A DNA stretch of 64,000 nt, taken from an uncultured Luminiphilus sp. GTDB taxonomy: Bacteria > Pseudomonadota > Gammaproteobacteria > Pseudomonadales > Halieaceae. Below the pieces are notes generated by a model. That model had not been told where the DNA came from. It did no database searches and worked only from the letters and a program-made list of their open reading frames with translations. Both the position numbers and the translations under genes were made by a program. This document shows, one piece after another, positions 1 to 9,671 of this stretch. The first letter of the stretch is position 1, and every line of letters starts with the position of its first letter. The stretch spans positions 1-64,000 of the forward strand of contig CALSMP010000005.1 in the NCBI GenBank assembly GCA_943787485.1. The letters run 5' to 3'.

Positions 1-551
1 CGTACTTCCCGCTCGCGGCCCCCGACAAGAATCACGCTGCCAACGCCAGGTACTCTCTGCAAACGCTCTTTGACGACATCTTTGGCGAAGGCTGTGAGTT
101 CACCCACTGGCCAGGGGCCGGATACAATCACCGAGACAATGGGTTCAGAATCCGGATCAAGTATGGAGACGACAGGCTGACTAACTGTGTCAGGCAGAAG
201 CGGCAGAGTTTGACTGATTTTGTCCCGTATCTCCTGGGCCTTCAGGTTGGGATTTTCCTCCATATCGAATTCAAGGATTATCTGTGAAAAACCGTCACCG
301 CTAATCGAGCGCATTGTATCGACGCCAGATATAGCGATTAGCTCTTCTTCAAGCCTCTCGGTAACTTCTGTCTCTACCGTGCTGGGAGAGGCTCCTTCGA
401 GTATTGTTTCAACCGTTACAATGGGCACTTCAACGCTCGGGAACAGATCGATGCTTATTCGACCCATGGAGACCACGCCCAGCATCATGAGCGCAGCGGT
501 CATCATGATCGCCAGCACTGGCCGGCGAATGCAGAGGTCAGCTATCCACAT
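1..551 (-). CDS. RND efflux transporter permease, N-terminal part (runs off the window)
   Basis: Reading leftward from an ATG at 551 gives an open frame of 183 codons to the window edge. It begins with a short cytoplasmic stretch, a first membrane helix (about residues 12-32), then periplasmic porter-domain sequence with the AcrB-like pattern (IDLFPSVEVPIVTV, then GASPSTVETEVTERLEE). This is the inner-membrane proton-driven pump of a tripartite efflux system. The start overlaps the last 14 bases of the adaptor gene upstream, so the two are translationally coupled. No outer-membrane channel gene is seen on the window side; it may lie beyond base 1. Substrate is unknown. Family assignment is firm; the HAE/HME subtype cannot be decided from this fragment. 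Confidence 0.9.
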   Translation of the reverse strand, partial: MWIADLCIRRPVLAIMMTAALMMLGVVSMGRISIDLFPSVEVPIVTVETILEGASPSTVETEVTERLEEELIAISGVDTMRSISGDGFSQIILEFDMEENPNLKAQEIRDKISQTLPLLPDTVSQPVVSILDPDSEPIVSVIVSGPWPVGELTAFAKDVVKERLQRVPGVGSVILVGGREREV

Positions 552-1659
552 AGGGATGTTCTGAAATAGTGACCCGTGAACCATCAGAAACCTTGTGCAT
601 ACTGGGGCCTACAACAAGGATCGCATTTGAGCTTACGCCCTGGAGTATCTCAAGCCGACCATCACTAAGCTCACGTACTTGCACTGTGCGTTGACTAACT
701 ACGCCATCTTCAACCACCAGGACAGAGCGGCTGCTTCCCAGTCCCATAGTAGCGTTGGGTGATAACATTAGCCCCTGTCTTGAAATGGGCATCAGCTCGA
801 CTTCAATGAAAAGCCCAGGTTTGATCGCATAATCCACATTTGGTATTCCCAGTCTTACATCGATAGTGCGAGTTTTGTGGTCTATTCGATCGTTGATCAG
901 CGCCACTTCCGACTCATAGGTTTGATTCATACTCGGTATGTGAACCCTTCCGAGCGTACCCAACTGAATGGAAGTTAAATAAACTTCGGGCACGAACACC
1001 AGTGCCACCATGACATCAATCTCCTGGATTTGGAGGACTGGGTGCTCAGAGCGCATGATTGATGGGACGTATGCGCCTTCATCCACATGTCTCTGGGTGA
1101 TAACGCCACGGTAGGGTGCTCGGGTTATTGAGTCGTCCAGTTCCTTCTGCGCCTCGGCAAGATTAGCGCTTGCAATACCGAGCTTCGCAGCCGATACCTC
1201 AACTTGTGTGCGCCTGTCATCGAGTTGCTCGACAGAGAATGCTTGCTTCTCTCTGAGTGCGATGGCGTTTTCAAGATCGCGTACCGAGTCTTTGTACTCT
1301 GCCTCTGCCAGGCGCTTAGCCTCAGAAAGACGCAGGACATTAATCTCGAAATCTTTCTGGCGCATACGCAGCAAGGGCTGCCCTTCTTCAACACGGCTTC
1401 CAACGTTGACATAGATTTCTTCGATGAGGCCACCAACCATCGGCGAAATATTGGTGGAGCGGCGTGCGAGAATGGTGCCGGTAACAAAAATAGGCTCAGA
1501 TAATGCCGCTATTTCCGGACTCGTAATCGATACTACAACGGGTGACGAGGGCTGTGGAGTAATCCCAGTACTGGTTGTGCCATTTTGGGGTTCGCCATCG
1601 CAGCCCATGAGTATCGCTGCGGCCAAAATGGGTCCCACGGTCTGCATGATGTAACGCAT
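538..1659 (-). CDS. RND efflux periplasmic adaptor lipoprotein (MFP/HlyD family)
   Basis: Membrane-fusion protein of an RND pump, linking the inner-membrane permease to an outer-membrane channel. I chose the ATG at 1659 (373 residues) because it places a lipoprotein signal directly at the N-terminus, ending in LMGC with the lipidated Cys at residue 20. An in-frame start at 1722 would add 21 residues ahead of the signal. The barrel-sandwich pieces (VNVGSRVEEGQPLLRM and later APYRGVITQRHVDEGAYV) flank a coiled-coil hairpin rich in Glu/Ala/Leu. It is followed, with overlap, by the permease gene and is divergent from a MarR regulator, with operator-like repeats between them. Confidence 0.9.
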   Translation of the reverse strand: MRYIMQTVGPILAAAILMGCDGEPQNGTTSTGITPQPSSPVVVSITSPEIAALSEPIFVTGTILARRSTNISPMVGGLIEEIYVNVGSRVEEGQPLLRMRQKDFEINVLRLSEAKRLAEAEYKDSVRDLENAIALREKQAFSVEQLDDRRTQVEVSAAKLGIASANLAEAQKELDDSITRAPYRGVITQRHVDEGAYVPSIMRSEHPVLQIQEIDVMVALVFVPEVYLTSIQLGTLGRVHIPSMNQTYESEVALINDRIDHKTRTIDVRLGIPNVDYAIKPGLFIEVELMPISRQGLMLSPNATMGLGSSRSVLVVEDGVVSQRTVQVRELSDGRLEILQGVSSNAILVVGPSMHKVSDGSRVTISEHPYVDS

Positions 1660-1726
1660 ACTATCGCTACCAACTAGTTCGAGAGGCATCATGAATTGAC
1701 AAACCGCGATACCTACAACCAAAATA

Positions 1727-1757
1727 TTAACTGTAGTTATATTAACTAGGATAACTA
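1727..1757. promoter_or_regulatory. Probable MarR operator between efflux operon and regulator
   Basis: The short divergent intergenic region holds a perfect inverted repeat, TAGTTA-TAT-TAACTA (1734-1748), with additional TAACT half-sites at 1727-1732 and 1752-1757. The region is AT-rich and lies immediately before the TTG start of the MarR gene, and in the leader of the leftward efflux operon. MarR proteins commonly bind such palindromes and autoregulate, so repression of both transcription units is the likely role. Binding itself is inference. Confidence 0.6.
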
Positions 1758-1759
1758 AA

Positions 1760-2221
1760 TTGTCAACGCAAGATATAGCAAGCCAACAATCAAGGCGGCA
1801 AGACCAGCCTGTTAGTACGCTAATTCACGAAATTAGTTTGATGGTCGCCCGGCTCTTTAACAGGCAGGTAAAGGACTTGGGGTTAACTCGCACACAATGG
1901 CAGGTGCTCTACCTGCTCTACATGAACGGCGAGCAGACGCAAACTAGTATTGCCGATTCCCTGATGATGGCGAAACCACCACTGGGCAAAGTTGTGGACC
2001 GACTAGAGTCAGCGGGATGGATAGCGCGACATCAGGATACTAGTGATCGCCGTGCGAAGATGGTTCGCCTTACGGATAAAATCGACCCCATGCTGAAGTC
2101 GCTTGAAGATCTGGTAGGCGATATTGGCAGAGCGGCAACGCGCGGCATGTCTGCTAAAGAGGCCAAGGAATTTTACCGTTTACTCAAATTGGTACATGCG
2201 AATTTGCTGTCGGAAAACTGA
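1760..2221 (+). CDS. MarR family transcriptional regulator
   Basis: A 153-residue winged-helix protein with the MarR core: a helix with LTRTQWQVLYLLYMNG, a recognition helix with QTSIADSLMMAKPPLGKVVDRLESAGWI, and the wing DTSDRRAKMVRLT. The length is usual for the family. It starts with TTG at 1760, close behind an inverted repeat that probably is its own operator. It is divergent from the efflux adaptor/permease pair, the usual layout for a ligand-responsive efflux repressor, and the P450 gene begins 69 bp downstream on the same strand, so both could be co-transcribed. The inducing ligand is not predictable. Confidence 0.92.
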   Translation: MSTQDIASQQSRRQDQPVSTLIHEISLMVARLFNRQVKDLGLTRTQWQVLYLLYMNGEQTQTSIADSLMMAKPPLGKVVDRLESAGWIARHQDTSDRRAKMVRLTDKIDPMLKSLEDLVGDIGRAATRGMSAKEAKEFYRLLKLVHANLLSEN

Positions 2222-2290
2222 GAGTATTGGAAGTTGGACAAGATGCCAGCCGATTTGGTGGGTGGTTGTCCCGAATAGGAGAAATATACC

Positions 2291-3526
2291 ATGTCTAATG
2301 AATTTCCATTTCTCTCTGCAGAATACGCTGCGCGGCCACAACCCTTTTGGAAGAATCTTCGAGAGACCGATCCAGTTTACTATGCGCAGGAGTATGGGTT
2401 TTGGGTTATTTCAAAGCATGAGGATATCCTCGAGATGCTCAAGGACCCATACACATACTCGTCCGCAGCCGGACCCGGTGGGGGCCTCGTAGCAGGAGAA
2501 GACGGCGAACAGCGCGATGACAATGGCGGCATGGGTTTCCTACCCTTGATTCAGCATGATCCGCCAGAACACACCAGAATTCGTTCGCTGTTTGCAAAGG
2601 CTTTCACGCCAAAACGCATCGCCGAAATGGAACCAGCGGTGGTGGAAATAGCCACAAATCTAATGGACGAACTCCACCAGAAAATTCGCAATGGTGAAGC
2701 GCTGGATCTGGTAGATGATTTTGCCAGTCCGCTGCCGGTGTATGTAATTGCTCAGATGATGGGGATTCCGTTGGAGGAACGTCATCGCTTGCGCATGTGG
2801 TCTGATTCCCTGGCCATTGGTGCTGGAGAAGGGTATTCCATTCAGCAGCAGCTCGGCTCACGTAAAGAGATGACGGAAGGCTTGAGCGAAATCATCTCTG
2901 CGGCGCGTCATAATCCACAGGCAAATACCCTTATCAGCGCCATGCTTGATGCTTCCGAGGAAGGTGAGAATCTACGTACAGAAGAAATACTAGGTTTAAG
3001 CAAACTGCTGTGGCTTGCAGGGAATGAAACAACGACCAACTTGATCAGCAACGGGGTAGTGTTCTTATTGAATCATCCCGATGTGCTGGCGGACTTGCGA
3101 AATGATAGGACATTGATTTCTGATTTCGTTGAAGAAATGTTGCGTTATGACGGCCCTGTAATGGGCCTTTTTCGAATTGCAACCAGAAATGTTGAGTTCA
3201 GAGGCAAAAACATCAGTAAGGGTGATACGCTTTGGTTGCTTTTCTCCTCCGGGAATCTCGATGCTGATACTTATGAAGCCCCAGAGACTTTTGATCTGCA
3301 TCGACGCAACAAAGATCACCTAGCGTTGGGGAAAGGTATACATTTTTGCATGGGCTCCGCGCTGGCACGGCTTGAAGCGAAGGTCGCTTTCGAATGGCTC
3401 ATCGATCTACTTCCTCATATGAAACTGGATTTTGAGAATGGTAAACGAATTCCTGTCCCGATACTTAGCGGCTGGGTAAAGCTACCGATGTCTGTTGATG
3501 TCGGGGCCCTTGAAGTGGCGTCATGA
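2291..3526 (+). CDS. Cytochrome P450
   Basis: A 411-residue soluble bacterial P450 mono-oxygenase. Visible landmarks are the I-helix AGNETT (residues 243-248), the K-helix ExxR (E282 to R285) and the heme loop LGKGIHFCMG with Cys353 as the thiolate ligand. The conserved Phe seven residues before the Cys is Leu346 here, an unusual change that can affect heme potential. A good ribosome site (AGGAG) precedes the ATG. No ferredoxin or ferredoxin reductase gene is next to it, so electrons must come from elsewhere. Its position behind MarR and the efflux genes suggests a shared response to a lipophilic compound, but the substrate is unknown. Confidence 0.95.
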   Translation: MSNEFPFLSAEYAARPQPFWKNLRETDPVYYAQEYGFWVISKHEDILEMLKDPYTYSSAAGPGGGLVAGEDGEQRDDNGGMGFLPLIQHDPPEHTRIRSLFAKAFTPKRIAEMEPAVVEIATNLMDELHQKIRNGEALDLVDDFASPLPVYVIAQMMGIPLEERHRLRMWSDSLAIGAGEGYSIQQQLGSRKEMTEGLSEIISAARHNPQANTLISAMLDASEEGENLRTEEILGLSKLLWLAGNETTTNLISNGVVFLLNHPDVLADLRNDRTLISDFVEEMLRYDGPVMGLFRIATRNVEFRGKNISKGDTLWLLFSSGNLDADTYEAPETFDLHRRNKDHLALGKGIHFCMGSALARLEAKVAFEWLIDLLPHMKLDFENGKRIPVPILSGWVKLPMSVDVGALEVAS

Positions 3527-3942
3527 CGGATATTGCAAAGTTTCAATGTAATACCACCTCCTCCCATGGGCAGGGTAATACTTCAGCTACCCTGCTCACA
3601 GACAGCTATTCTGCAGCACTTCGTGTATGCCTTGTGCCTCGTCGCATAAGATACAGCGGCGTCTTTATGAAATTCCCAAAAAGTTTACGAGCAGATTTGT
3701 TATGGAGGATGCAGTCAAAGAGGGAGTAGGGGGTAGTTGCGGCTTGATGTGACATTCTCATCGGCAGCTCAGCAGGATTCCCTATCTGTATTCAAAGCGA
3801 GCTCGCCACCGACAATGGCTTGAAAGAAGTGCCAAGGAAAGGAGGGGCCTCAAGCTTAACCGTAGGGTATCTACTAGAGAACACGGGTCGATACGGGGTG
3901 TAATGAGGGCGGGCCGTATCCAGGTGATCGATTTACAAGGGT
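3527..3942. other. Gene-poor gap between P450 and the ParDE module
   Basis: About 415 bp without a gene I can support. An open frame of 68 codons begins at 3523, overlapping the P450 stop, but it resembles nothing I know and has odd composition. The only structure I see is a hairpin at 3570-3595. The 3' end of the stretch follows the shortened ParE gene and could contain decayed toxin or mobile-element sequence, though I could not recognise any. Confidence 0.5.
3570..3595. other. Hairpin 44 bp after the P450 stop
   Basis: GCAGGGTA and TACCCTGC form an 8-bp perfect stem around a 10-base loop. There is no T-tract after it on either strand, so it is not a typical intrinsic terminator; it may stabilise the 3' end of the P450 message. 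Confidence 0.4.
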
Positions 3943-4146
3943 CTAAATTGCCACAATTGTGGCTACGAACCAGTTGTTCAATGGATAGTAGCCAACGCTG
4001 GGGTTGTCGGCCAGCAAATTCAGGCGGGCAAGGATAGAACTGGTATAGGCATCAGCCTGTTCTAGACTCCACCCCGACAGGGTAAAGAGCCAAATTTCCT
4101 CCAAATCTCTTAGAGCGAGTTCGCGAATGAAATAGCGCTTCTTCAC
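3943..4146 (-). CDS. ParE/RelE-family toxin, shortened at the C-terminus
   Basis: A 67-residue frame with the ParE N-terminal pattern: ALRDLEEIWLFTLSGWSLEQADAYTSSILARLNLLADNPSVG. Family members are about 90-100 residues and end with a beta-sheet carrying the active region (typically an Arg-rich strand and an 'IFYR'-like stretch). That part is missing: the frame stops about 20 residues after NPSVG and I found no continuation in the other frames. The ATG overlaps the antitoxin stop by 4 bases, as is normal. The toxin is therefore probably inactive, or a remnant held with its antitoxin. Confidence 0.75.
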   Translation of the reverse strand: MKKRYFIRELALRDLEEIWLFTLSGWSLEQADAYTSSILARLNLLADNPSVGYYPLNNWFVATIVAI

Positions 4147-4388
4147 CCAAGAGGCTTTTTATGGAGTTTTTCCAGAAATTCCCGGCTATCAAAGTTTTCA
4201 GCAACGGGGCTGTCCTCCCCCGCCCTTAGTCGAGTCCTCAACATATCAAGCCTGGCTTCATCCTCCTCCAGCTTTCGCAGCCCGGCGCGGACTGCTTCGC
4301 TGACAGATTGAAAGCGACCCTGTTCTATCTTACTGGTGATGAACGCTTCAAAATGATCACCGAGGGTGACGGAGGTGTTTCTGGCCAT
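4143..4388 (-). CDS. ParD-family antitoxin (ribbon-helix-helix)
   Basis: An 81-residue type II antitoxin. The N-terminal ribbon-helix-helix (NTSVTLGDHFEAFITSKIEQGRFQSVSEAVRAGLRKLEE) binds operator DNA; the charged C-terminus would wrap the toxin. Length and pattern match ParD/CC2985-type antitoxins. It precedes and overlaps the toxin gene by 4 bases. A perfect inverted repeat lies just upstream and is the probable autoregulatory operator. The antitoxin looks intact while its toxin is shortened. Confidence 0.88.
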   Translation of the reverse strand: MARNTSVTLGDHFEAFITSKIEQGRFQSVSEAVRAGLRKLEEDEARLDMLRTRLRAGEDSPVAENFDSREFLEKLHKKPLG

Positions 4389-4410
4389 GTGCGCGTACCT
4401 GAAAAACTAT

Positions 4411-4427
4411 GTATTAAATATTAATAC
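4411..4427. promoter_or_regulatory. Probable ParD operator
   Basis: A perfect inverted repeat GTATTA-AATAT-TAATAC lies 23 bp upstream of the leftward parD start, in an AT-rich patch. Ribbon-helix-helix antitoxins repress their own promoter by binding palindromes in this position. Function is inferred from position and symmetry. Confidence 0.55.
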
Positions 4428-4529
4428 TGGGGATGGACCTTGTAAAGTCAGTATTTTTACGGTGCATTGAGCCTGCGAAAATAGCTCGATCGACAACGTT
4501 TACAATTCCGACAAATTTCCGACATCAGC

Positions 4530-6062
4530 GTGCTCAGTGGTGCGTTGTCGTGCTTGGTCGGCAACGGGCGTCGCCAGAAAAGCTATTTAAAACAATACGT
4601 TAAATTTCATTTGTTGAGCTACGAACTCATGGAGCGCGCAGGCAGACAGGGTTTTGCGGCCATCGAGGAATTGGCGAGAGCCTCTACGGCGGTCGTTGTT
4701 CTCTGTGGCACCGGCAATAACGGGGGAGACGGCTGGATTATTGCTCGGGAGGCAAGTGCTGCGGGCCTGCAGACCACCGTGTGGCTAGTGGGGGACGAGC
4801 GTAAAATTCTGGACTCTGCTCGGAAGGCCCTCGATAGCTTTCTTGCGCAAGGCGGTACCTTTCGCCATCTTGACGACCCAGGGCAACTCGACTTTGATGG
4901 CTCTACACTAATTGTCGACGCGCTTATCGGTAGCGGGTTTAGCGGCGAGCTTCGCGCGGCGCATATCGCCATCGTAGACGCACTCAACAAAATGCCGGAC
5001 CCGATTGTTGCTCTCGATTGCCCAAGCGGTCTGGATGCCAATACCGGCATGCCCAAACCGGTGGCAGTGAAAGCGACCATCACCCTGTCATTTATTGGTG
5101 ATAAGCAGGGTTTCCATACTGCTGAGGCAGCAGACTATCTGGGTGATGTGCAGCTGTTTGATCTCGATATCCCAAGCAAGTATTTGGATGAGGCGCCCAG
5201 CGCGGCATACCGGATCGAACCCGGGAACAACGTACGCAACATGTTGCGTCGGAAAAGCAATTTTCATAAAGGCCTGGGCGGTCATGTGCTGGTCGTTGGC
5301 GGGAATATCGGATTTGGCGGGGCGGCCATTCTGGCGGCCGAAGCGGCATTGCGGGTGGGTGCGGGAAAGGTCACTCTCGCAGCAAGAGGCGACGCAATCC
5401 CAGCTGCGTTAGCACGATGTCCGGCGCTGATGGTGAGGACTGTAGAGGATCGGCTAGACCTAGCTGAGCTGTGTAAGGCCGCTGACATTGTGGTCATCGG
5501 CCCGGGATTAGGCCAATGCAATTGGGCTCGGGCTTGCTTGCAGCAGGTATTAGAGTGGCATTCAAAGGTGTTATTAGATGCTGATGCGCTAAATCTACCA
5601 GAGCAGCTGAAATCAGTTCGGTCAGACCATCGAGGTTGGCCGGTGGTCACGCCTCATCCGGGAGAAGCTGCAAGGCTTTTAGGGGTATCGACGGCCATTG
5701 TGGGTCAAGATCGCTTTCAGGCGGTGCGACAACTTGCAGAGTTAATCAATGGCACCGCCCTTCTCAAGGGGGCCGGGTCTCTTATCGCATCGTGCCAGCC
5801 ATCGAATGGGGTAGGGGTGTGTCTGGCGGGAAATCCCTACATGGCGACTGCCGGTATGGGGGATGTGCTATCGGGCTTGATCGGCGGTTTAGCGGCCCAG
5901 GGACTGGACCCGGAGCGAGCTGCACAGCTGGGGGTTTTTCTGCATGCCACCGCTGCGGATTACTGGGTTGACGCCAACGGGCGTTGTCTCATCGCGACTG
6001 ACATCGTGACCACGCTTCCAAAGGTCATGCAGGACTGGATTGACTGTGGCGCTGTGCGCTAA
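4530..6062 (+). CDS. nnr: Bifunctional NAD(P)H-hydrate repair enzyme Nnr (epimerase + dehydratase), N-terminus atypical
   Basis: Repairs hydrated NADH/NADPH. The N-terminal half is the YjeF epimerase (YELMERAG, GNNGGDGW, DALIGSGFSG, DCPSGLDANTG); the C-terminal half is the ADP/ATP-dependent dehydratase (NFHKGLGGHVLVVGG, DADALN, VTPHPGEAARLL, GMGDVLSGLIGG). Normally 25-30 recognisable residues precede YELMERAG. Here the in-frame sequence upstream (from GTG 4530; TTG 4611 is also possible) does not resemble them, so the 5' end is replaced or frame-broken. The gene ends overlapping the convergent downstream gene by 4 bases. The usual neighbour tsaE is absent; the ParDE module lies directly upstream instead, suggesting a rearrangement point. 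Confidence 0.9.
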   Translation: MLSGALSCLVGNGRRQKSYLKQYVKFHLLSYELMERAGRQGFAAIEELARASTAVVVLCGTGNNGGDGWIIAREASAAGLQTTVWLVGDERKILDSARKALDSFLAQGGTFRHLDDPGQLDFDGSTLIVDALIGSGFSGELRAAHIAIVDALNKMPDPIVALDCPSGLDANTGMPKPVAVKATITLSFIGDKQGFHTAEAADYLGDVQLFDLDIPSKYLDEAPSAAYRIEPGNNVRNMLRRKSNFHKGLGGHVLVVGGNIGFGGAAILAAEAALRVGAGKVTLAARGDAIPAALARCPALMVRTVEDRLDLAELCKAADIVVIGPGLGQCNWARACLQQVLEWHSKVLLDADALNLPEQLKSVRSDHRGWPVVTPHPGEAARLLGVSTAIVGQDRFQAVRQLAELINGTALLKGAGSLIASCQPSNGVGVCLAGNPYMATAGMGDVLSGLIGGLAAQGLDPERAAQLGVFLHATAADYWVDANGRCLIATDIVTTLPKVMQDWIDCGAVR

Positions 6063-6505
6063 CTTAAATACCGAAAGTCCGGCGCTTCTATCCCTGCCTG
6101 CCATAGTCGTTCGAACCTCTCGGCCTCGGGTCGCGCCTGCGCAGGGCGCGCCAGCCGCAGCAGCGGTTGCTGGCGTCGGATAACCCATCCGTAGGCGTTA
6201 TCGCCAATAAAACGGGTTGTCTCTGTCCACTCCGGGTGGTCGTCGATTACTCGCAGTGACATTTTGGAGGATACTCGCCGAGCTTGTGCAAACAGCCGAT
6301 GCTGATTGATGACAGCCGGATCGTAGTCGTCGATCAAAAGACGCACCCGCGCGAGGGGTGACTCTCGAAGAAATAGCATGATAAGCGAGCAGAATTCATC
6401 ATTATTGAGGGCATCCCATTGGGAGGGCGTCGTGGATAAATCAATTTGACGCTGAGGCAGAATGACGCACTGGCGGATCCATTCTTGGTCCCGCTCAGTG
6501 ATCAT
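6059..6505 (-). CDS. Uncharacterised protein coupled to roxA
   Basis: 148 residues, predicted soluble, no signal peptide. Its start overlaps the roxA stop by 11 bases, so it is the last gene of the leftward rluE-to-roxA operon. The sequence (LARVRLLIDDYDPAVINQHRLFAQARRVSSKMSLRVI, then RFIGDNAYGWVIRRQ) resembles, from memory, the C-terminal domain found behind a GNAT acetyltransferase in some pseudomonads (DUF7931-like). No acetyltransferase domain is present here. The function is unknown. Confidence 0.75.
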   Translation of the reverse strand: MITERDQEWIRQCVILPQRQIDLSTTPSQWDALNNDEFCSLIMLFLRESPLARVRLLIDDYDPAVINQHRLFAQARRVSSKMSLRVIDDHPEWTETTRFIGDNAYGWVIRRQQPLLRLARPAQARPEAERFERLWQAGIEAPDFRYLS

Positions 6506-7604
6506 GGCCGTGCTCCGAAGGATCGATAAGGGCGCCGGCGTGATCTAAAAACCCAAAAAGCGTCTCGACTGGATGCTCACTGTCGACGGGTACCACCTCT
6601 CCGCGGCACAGCGCGGTCAGTGTCGGAATGACTTGCATCGGTAGAGGTGCAGACACCCTGCCATTGGCAAAGACCCGGCAGGTATTGTCACTCTTGAGCC
6701 AGTTCACTTTTGCGCAAGCGGCGATAACAACCTTGCTGGCTTGGGGCAGCACGGGGTCACAAGGCTCACCTTGCTCGGTGATTAGTTCCCCAAGCCATAC
6801 CCCTGAATCTAACGCCTCCAAGGCGTTTAGCGCTGCATCTCGCGCATTTTGTAAATCTCGTTGGGTAATTTCCCCTGCCTGGGAGGTTGGAGTCAGCCTG
6901 CTGGGGTCGGCGAGCAGAAGCTGTGGGTCGATCGCTTCGAGCGCTTGATCGGTGAAGCGCGCAATAATGTCAGAGAGGCGGGGAGCGCGAAATCCGATCG
7001 AGTAAGTCAGACACTCGCCCTCAGCTACACCCCAGTGCGCGACCTTGGGCGGCACGTAAAGCACATCCCCCGGCGACAAGAGATACTCTTGTTTTGTTGT
7101 GAAATTCGCTAGTAAATTCATAGATTTATGAGCCATTTTTGGTGTGTTTTCGTGACAGCGTTCGCCCAGCCGCCAGCGCCGAGTTCCCGCACCCTGCACC
7201 AGAAAGACATCGTATTGATCGAAGTGAGGTCCAACACTACCACCGTCTGTCGCGTAACTGATCATGACGTCGTCGTAGCGCCATGAGGGTAAAAATCCCA
7301 CGAACTCTTTCAGCGCCGCCATCTCAGGTAGCAGTCGGTCGACCCCCTGAACTAATAGCGTCCAAGGTCCTGCCAACCGAAAATCAGCCTCGGTAAACGG
7401 ACCATTGGTGAGCTCCCAAATGCCTTGATGGCAGGAAACGATTCGGCTTTCGACATCCTCCTCTAGCGCAAGTCCCGCTAGGACGTCAGGTGCCACGGTC
7501 AACGCCTTGGCAGGCACGCCACCGGGGATTAGCAAGGGCTGCTTTTGCCAGTATTGGTCTAGAAAATGCGCAACGTCGAGATTGTCGAAGCGATAGCGCG
7601 TCAC
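6495..7604 (-). CDS. roxA: Ribosomal protein uL16 3-hydroxylase (JmjC/cupin oxygenase)
   Basis: A 369-residue Fe(II)/2-oxoglutarate oxygenase of the YcfD/RoxA family, which hydroxylates an arginine of ribosomal protein uL16. The iron triad is visible: H127 and D129 in GPHFDQYDVF and H190 in KVAHWGVAEGE. A C-terminal winged-helix dimerisation region follows, as in the family, and the length is normal. It lies 12 bp downstream of purB in the leftward operon and overlaps the next, uncharacterised gene. Confidence 0.92.
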   Translation of the reverse strand: MTRYRFDNLDVAHFLDQYWQKQPLLIPGGVPAKALTVAPDVLAGLALEEDVESRIVSCHQGIWELTNGPFTEADFRLAGPWTLLVQGVDRLLPEMAALKEFVGFLPSWRYDDVMISYATDGGSVGPHFDQYDVFLVQGAGTRRWRLGERCHENTPKMAHKSMNLLANFTTKQEYLLSPGDVLYVPPKVAHWGVAEGECLTYSIGFRAPRLSDIIARFTDQALEAIDPQLLLADPSRLTPTSQAGEITQRDLQNARDAALNALEALDSGVWLGELITEQGEPCDPVLPQASKVVIAACAKVNWLKSDNTCRVFANGRVSAPLPMQVIPTLTALCRGEVVPVDSEHPVETLFGFLDHAGALIDPSEHGHDH

Positions 7605-7616
7605 TGGCGAGTCGGA

Positions 7617-9032
<1,416 letters not shown>

Positions 9033-9671
9033 TTATCGAAATCCTAATTCTCGGGATAAGGTAAGGGCTGCGTCGCGTATTCTCCCACGCTGGAGTACAA
9101 GCTGCCAGCGTCTCCCGCCAAGTTGCCGCCAGAGGTGCGCAGATCTTACTCCGGCGAGCAAACATGCTCTAATGATCTCGGCATTGGCCTCATTCTGCAA
9201 ATGCTGTGCGCTTCCCGTGACCCGGACCCGAAAGGACAGCGTACTCAAGGTATCTGCATAAATAGCGGCAACGCTGTTGCAGACCTGATTGACATGACTG
9301 GTAAAGTGTTCAGCTTTGAATTGGGAGTGCTGAAGACGGCTGCGCACTACTTGCTGAAGATCACCTCGCGCAGAAAATTTGCGCTCTAGATGCAAGATCG
9401 CCATCACGTAACGCATCATCGAGGCACTACTTTCTTCCCCGGTGGAGGCCAGTCCAGCCCCCAAGTTTTGCAGCCCCAGCTTAATACCCTGTATGTTGCC
9501 GTAGACACTATCAACGTCTGGAGTATCGAAGCTGAATAGGGAGTGGATGGACGCCTCCAAAAACTCGAGGGGATAGCTACCGGTGCGTGATATTTGATCG
9601 ACGAGGCGCGCGGCCTGGGCGACACCCGCCAGCGCGATCGTCTGCTGCTCGAGTCGGGTTCGCTGGGTCAC
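9033..9671 (-). CDS. hflD: High-frequency lysogenization protein HflD homologue
   Basis: A 212-residue, all-helical protein of the HflD family, recognised from its sequence ([20 protein letters not shown] at the N-terminus, [17 protein letters not shown] in the middle) and from its fixed place between mnmA and purB. It overlaps the mnmA stop by 4 bases. In E. coli it is a peripheral membrane protein that binds phage lambda CII; its housekeeping role is unclear. Confidence 0.93.
   Translation of the reverse strand: MTQRTRLEQQTIALAGVAQAARLVDQISRTGSYPLEFLEASIHSLFSFDTPDVDSVYGNIQGIKLGLQNLGAGLASTGEESSASMMRYVMAILHLERKFSARGDLQQVVRSRLQHSQFKAEHFTSHVNQVCNSVAAIYADTLSTLSFRVRVTGSAQHLQNEANAEIIRACLLAGVRSAHLWRQLGGRRWQLVLQRGRIRDAALTLSRELGFR

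Noticed and set aside
3523-3729. 68-codon frame overlapping the P450 stop
   Set aside because: No recognisable family, atypical composition and no ribosome site; a ferredoxin was considered, but the Cys pattern is absent.
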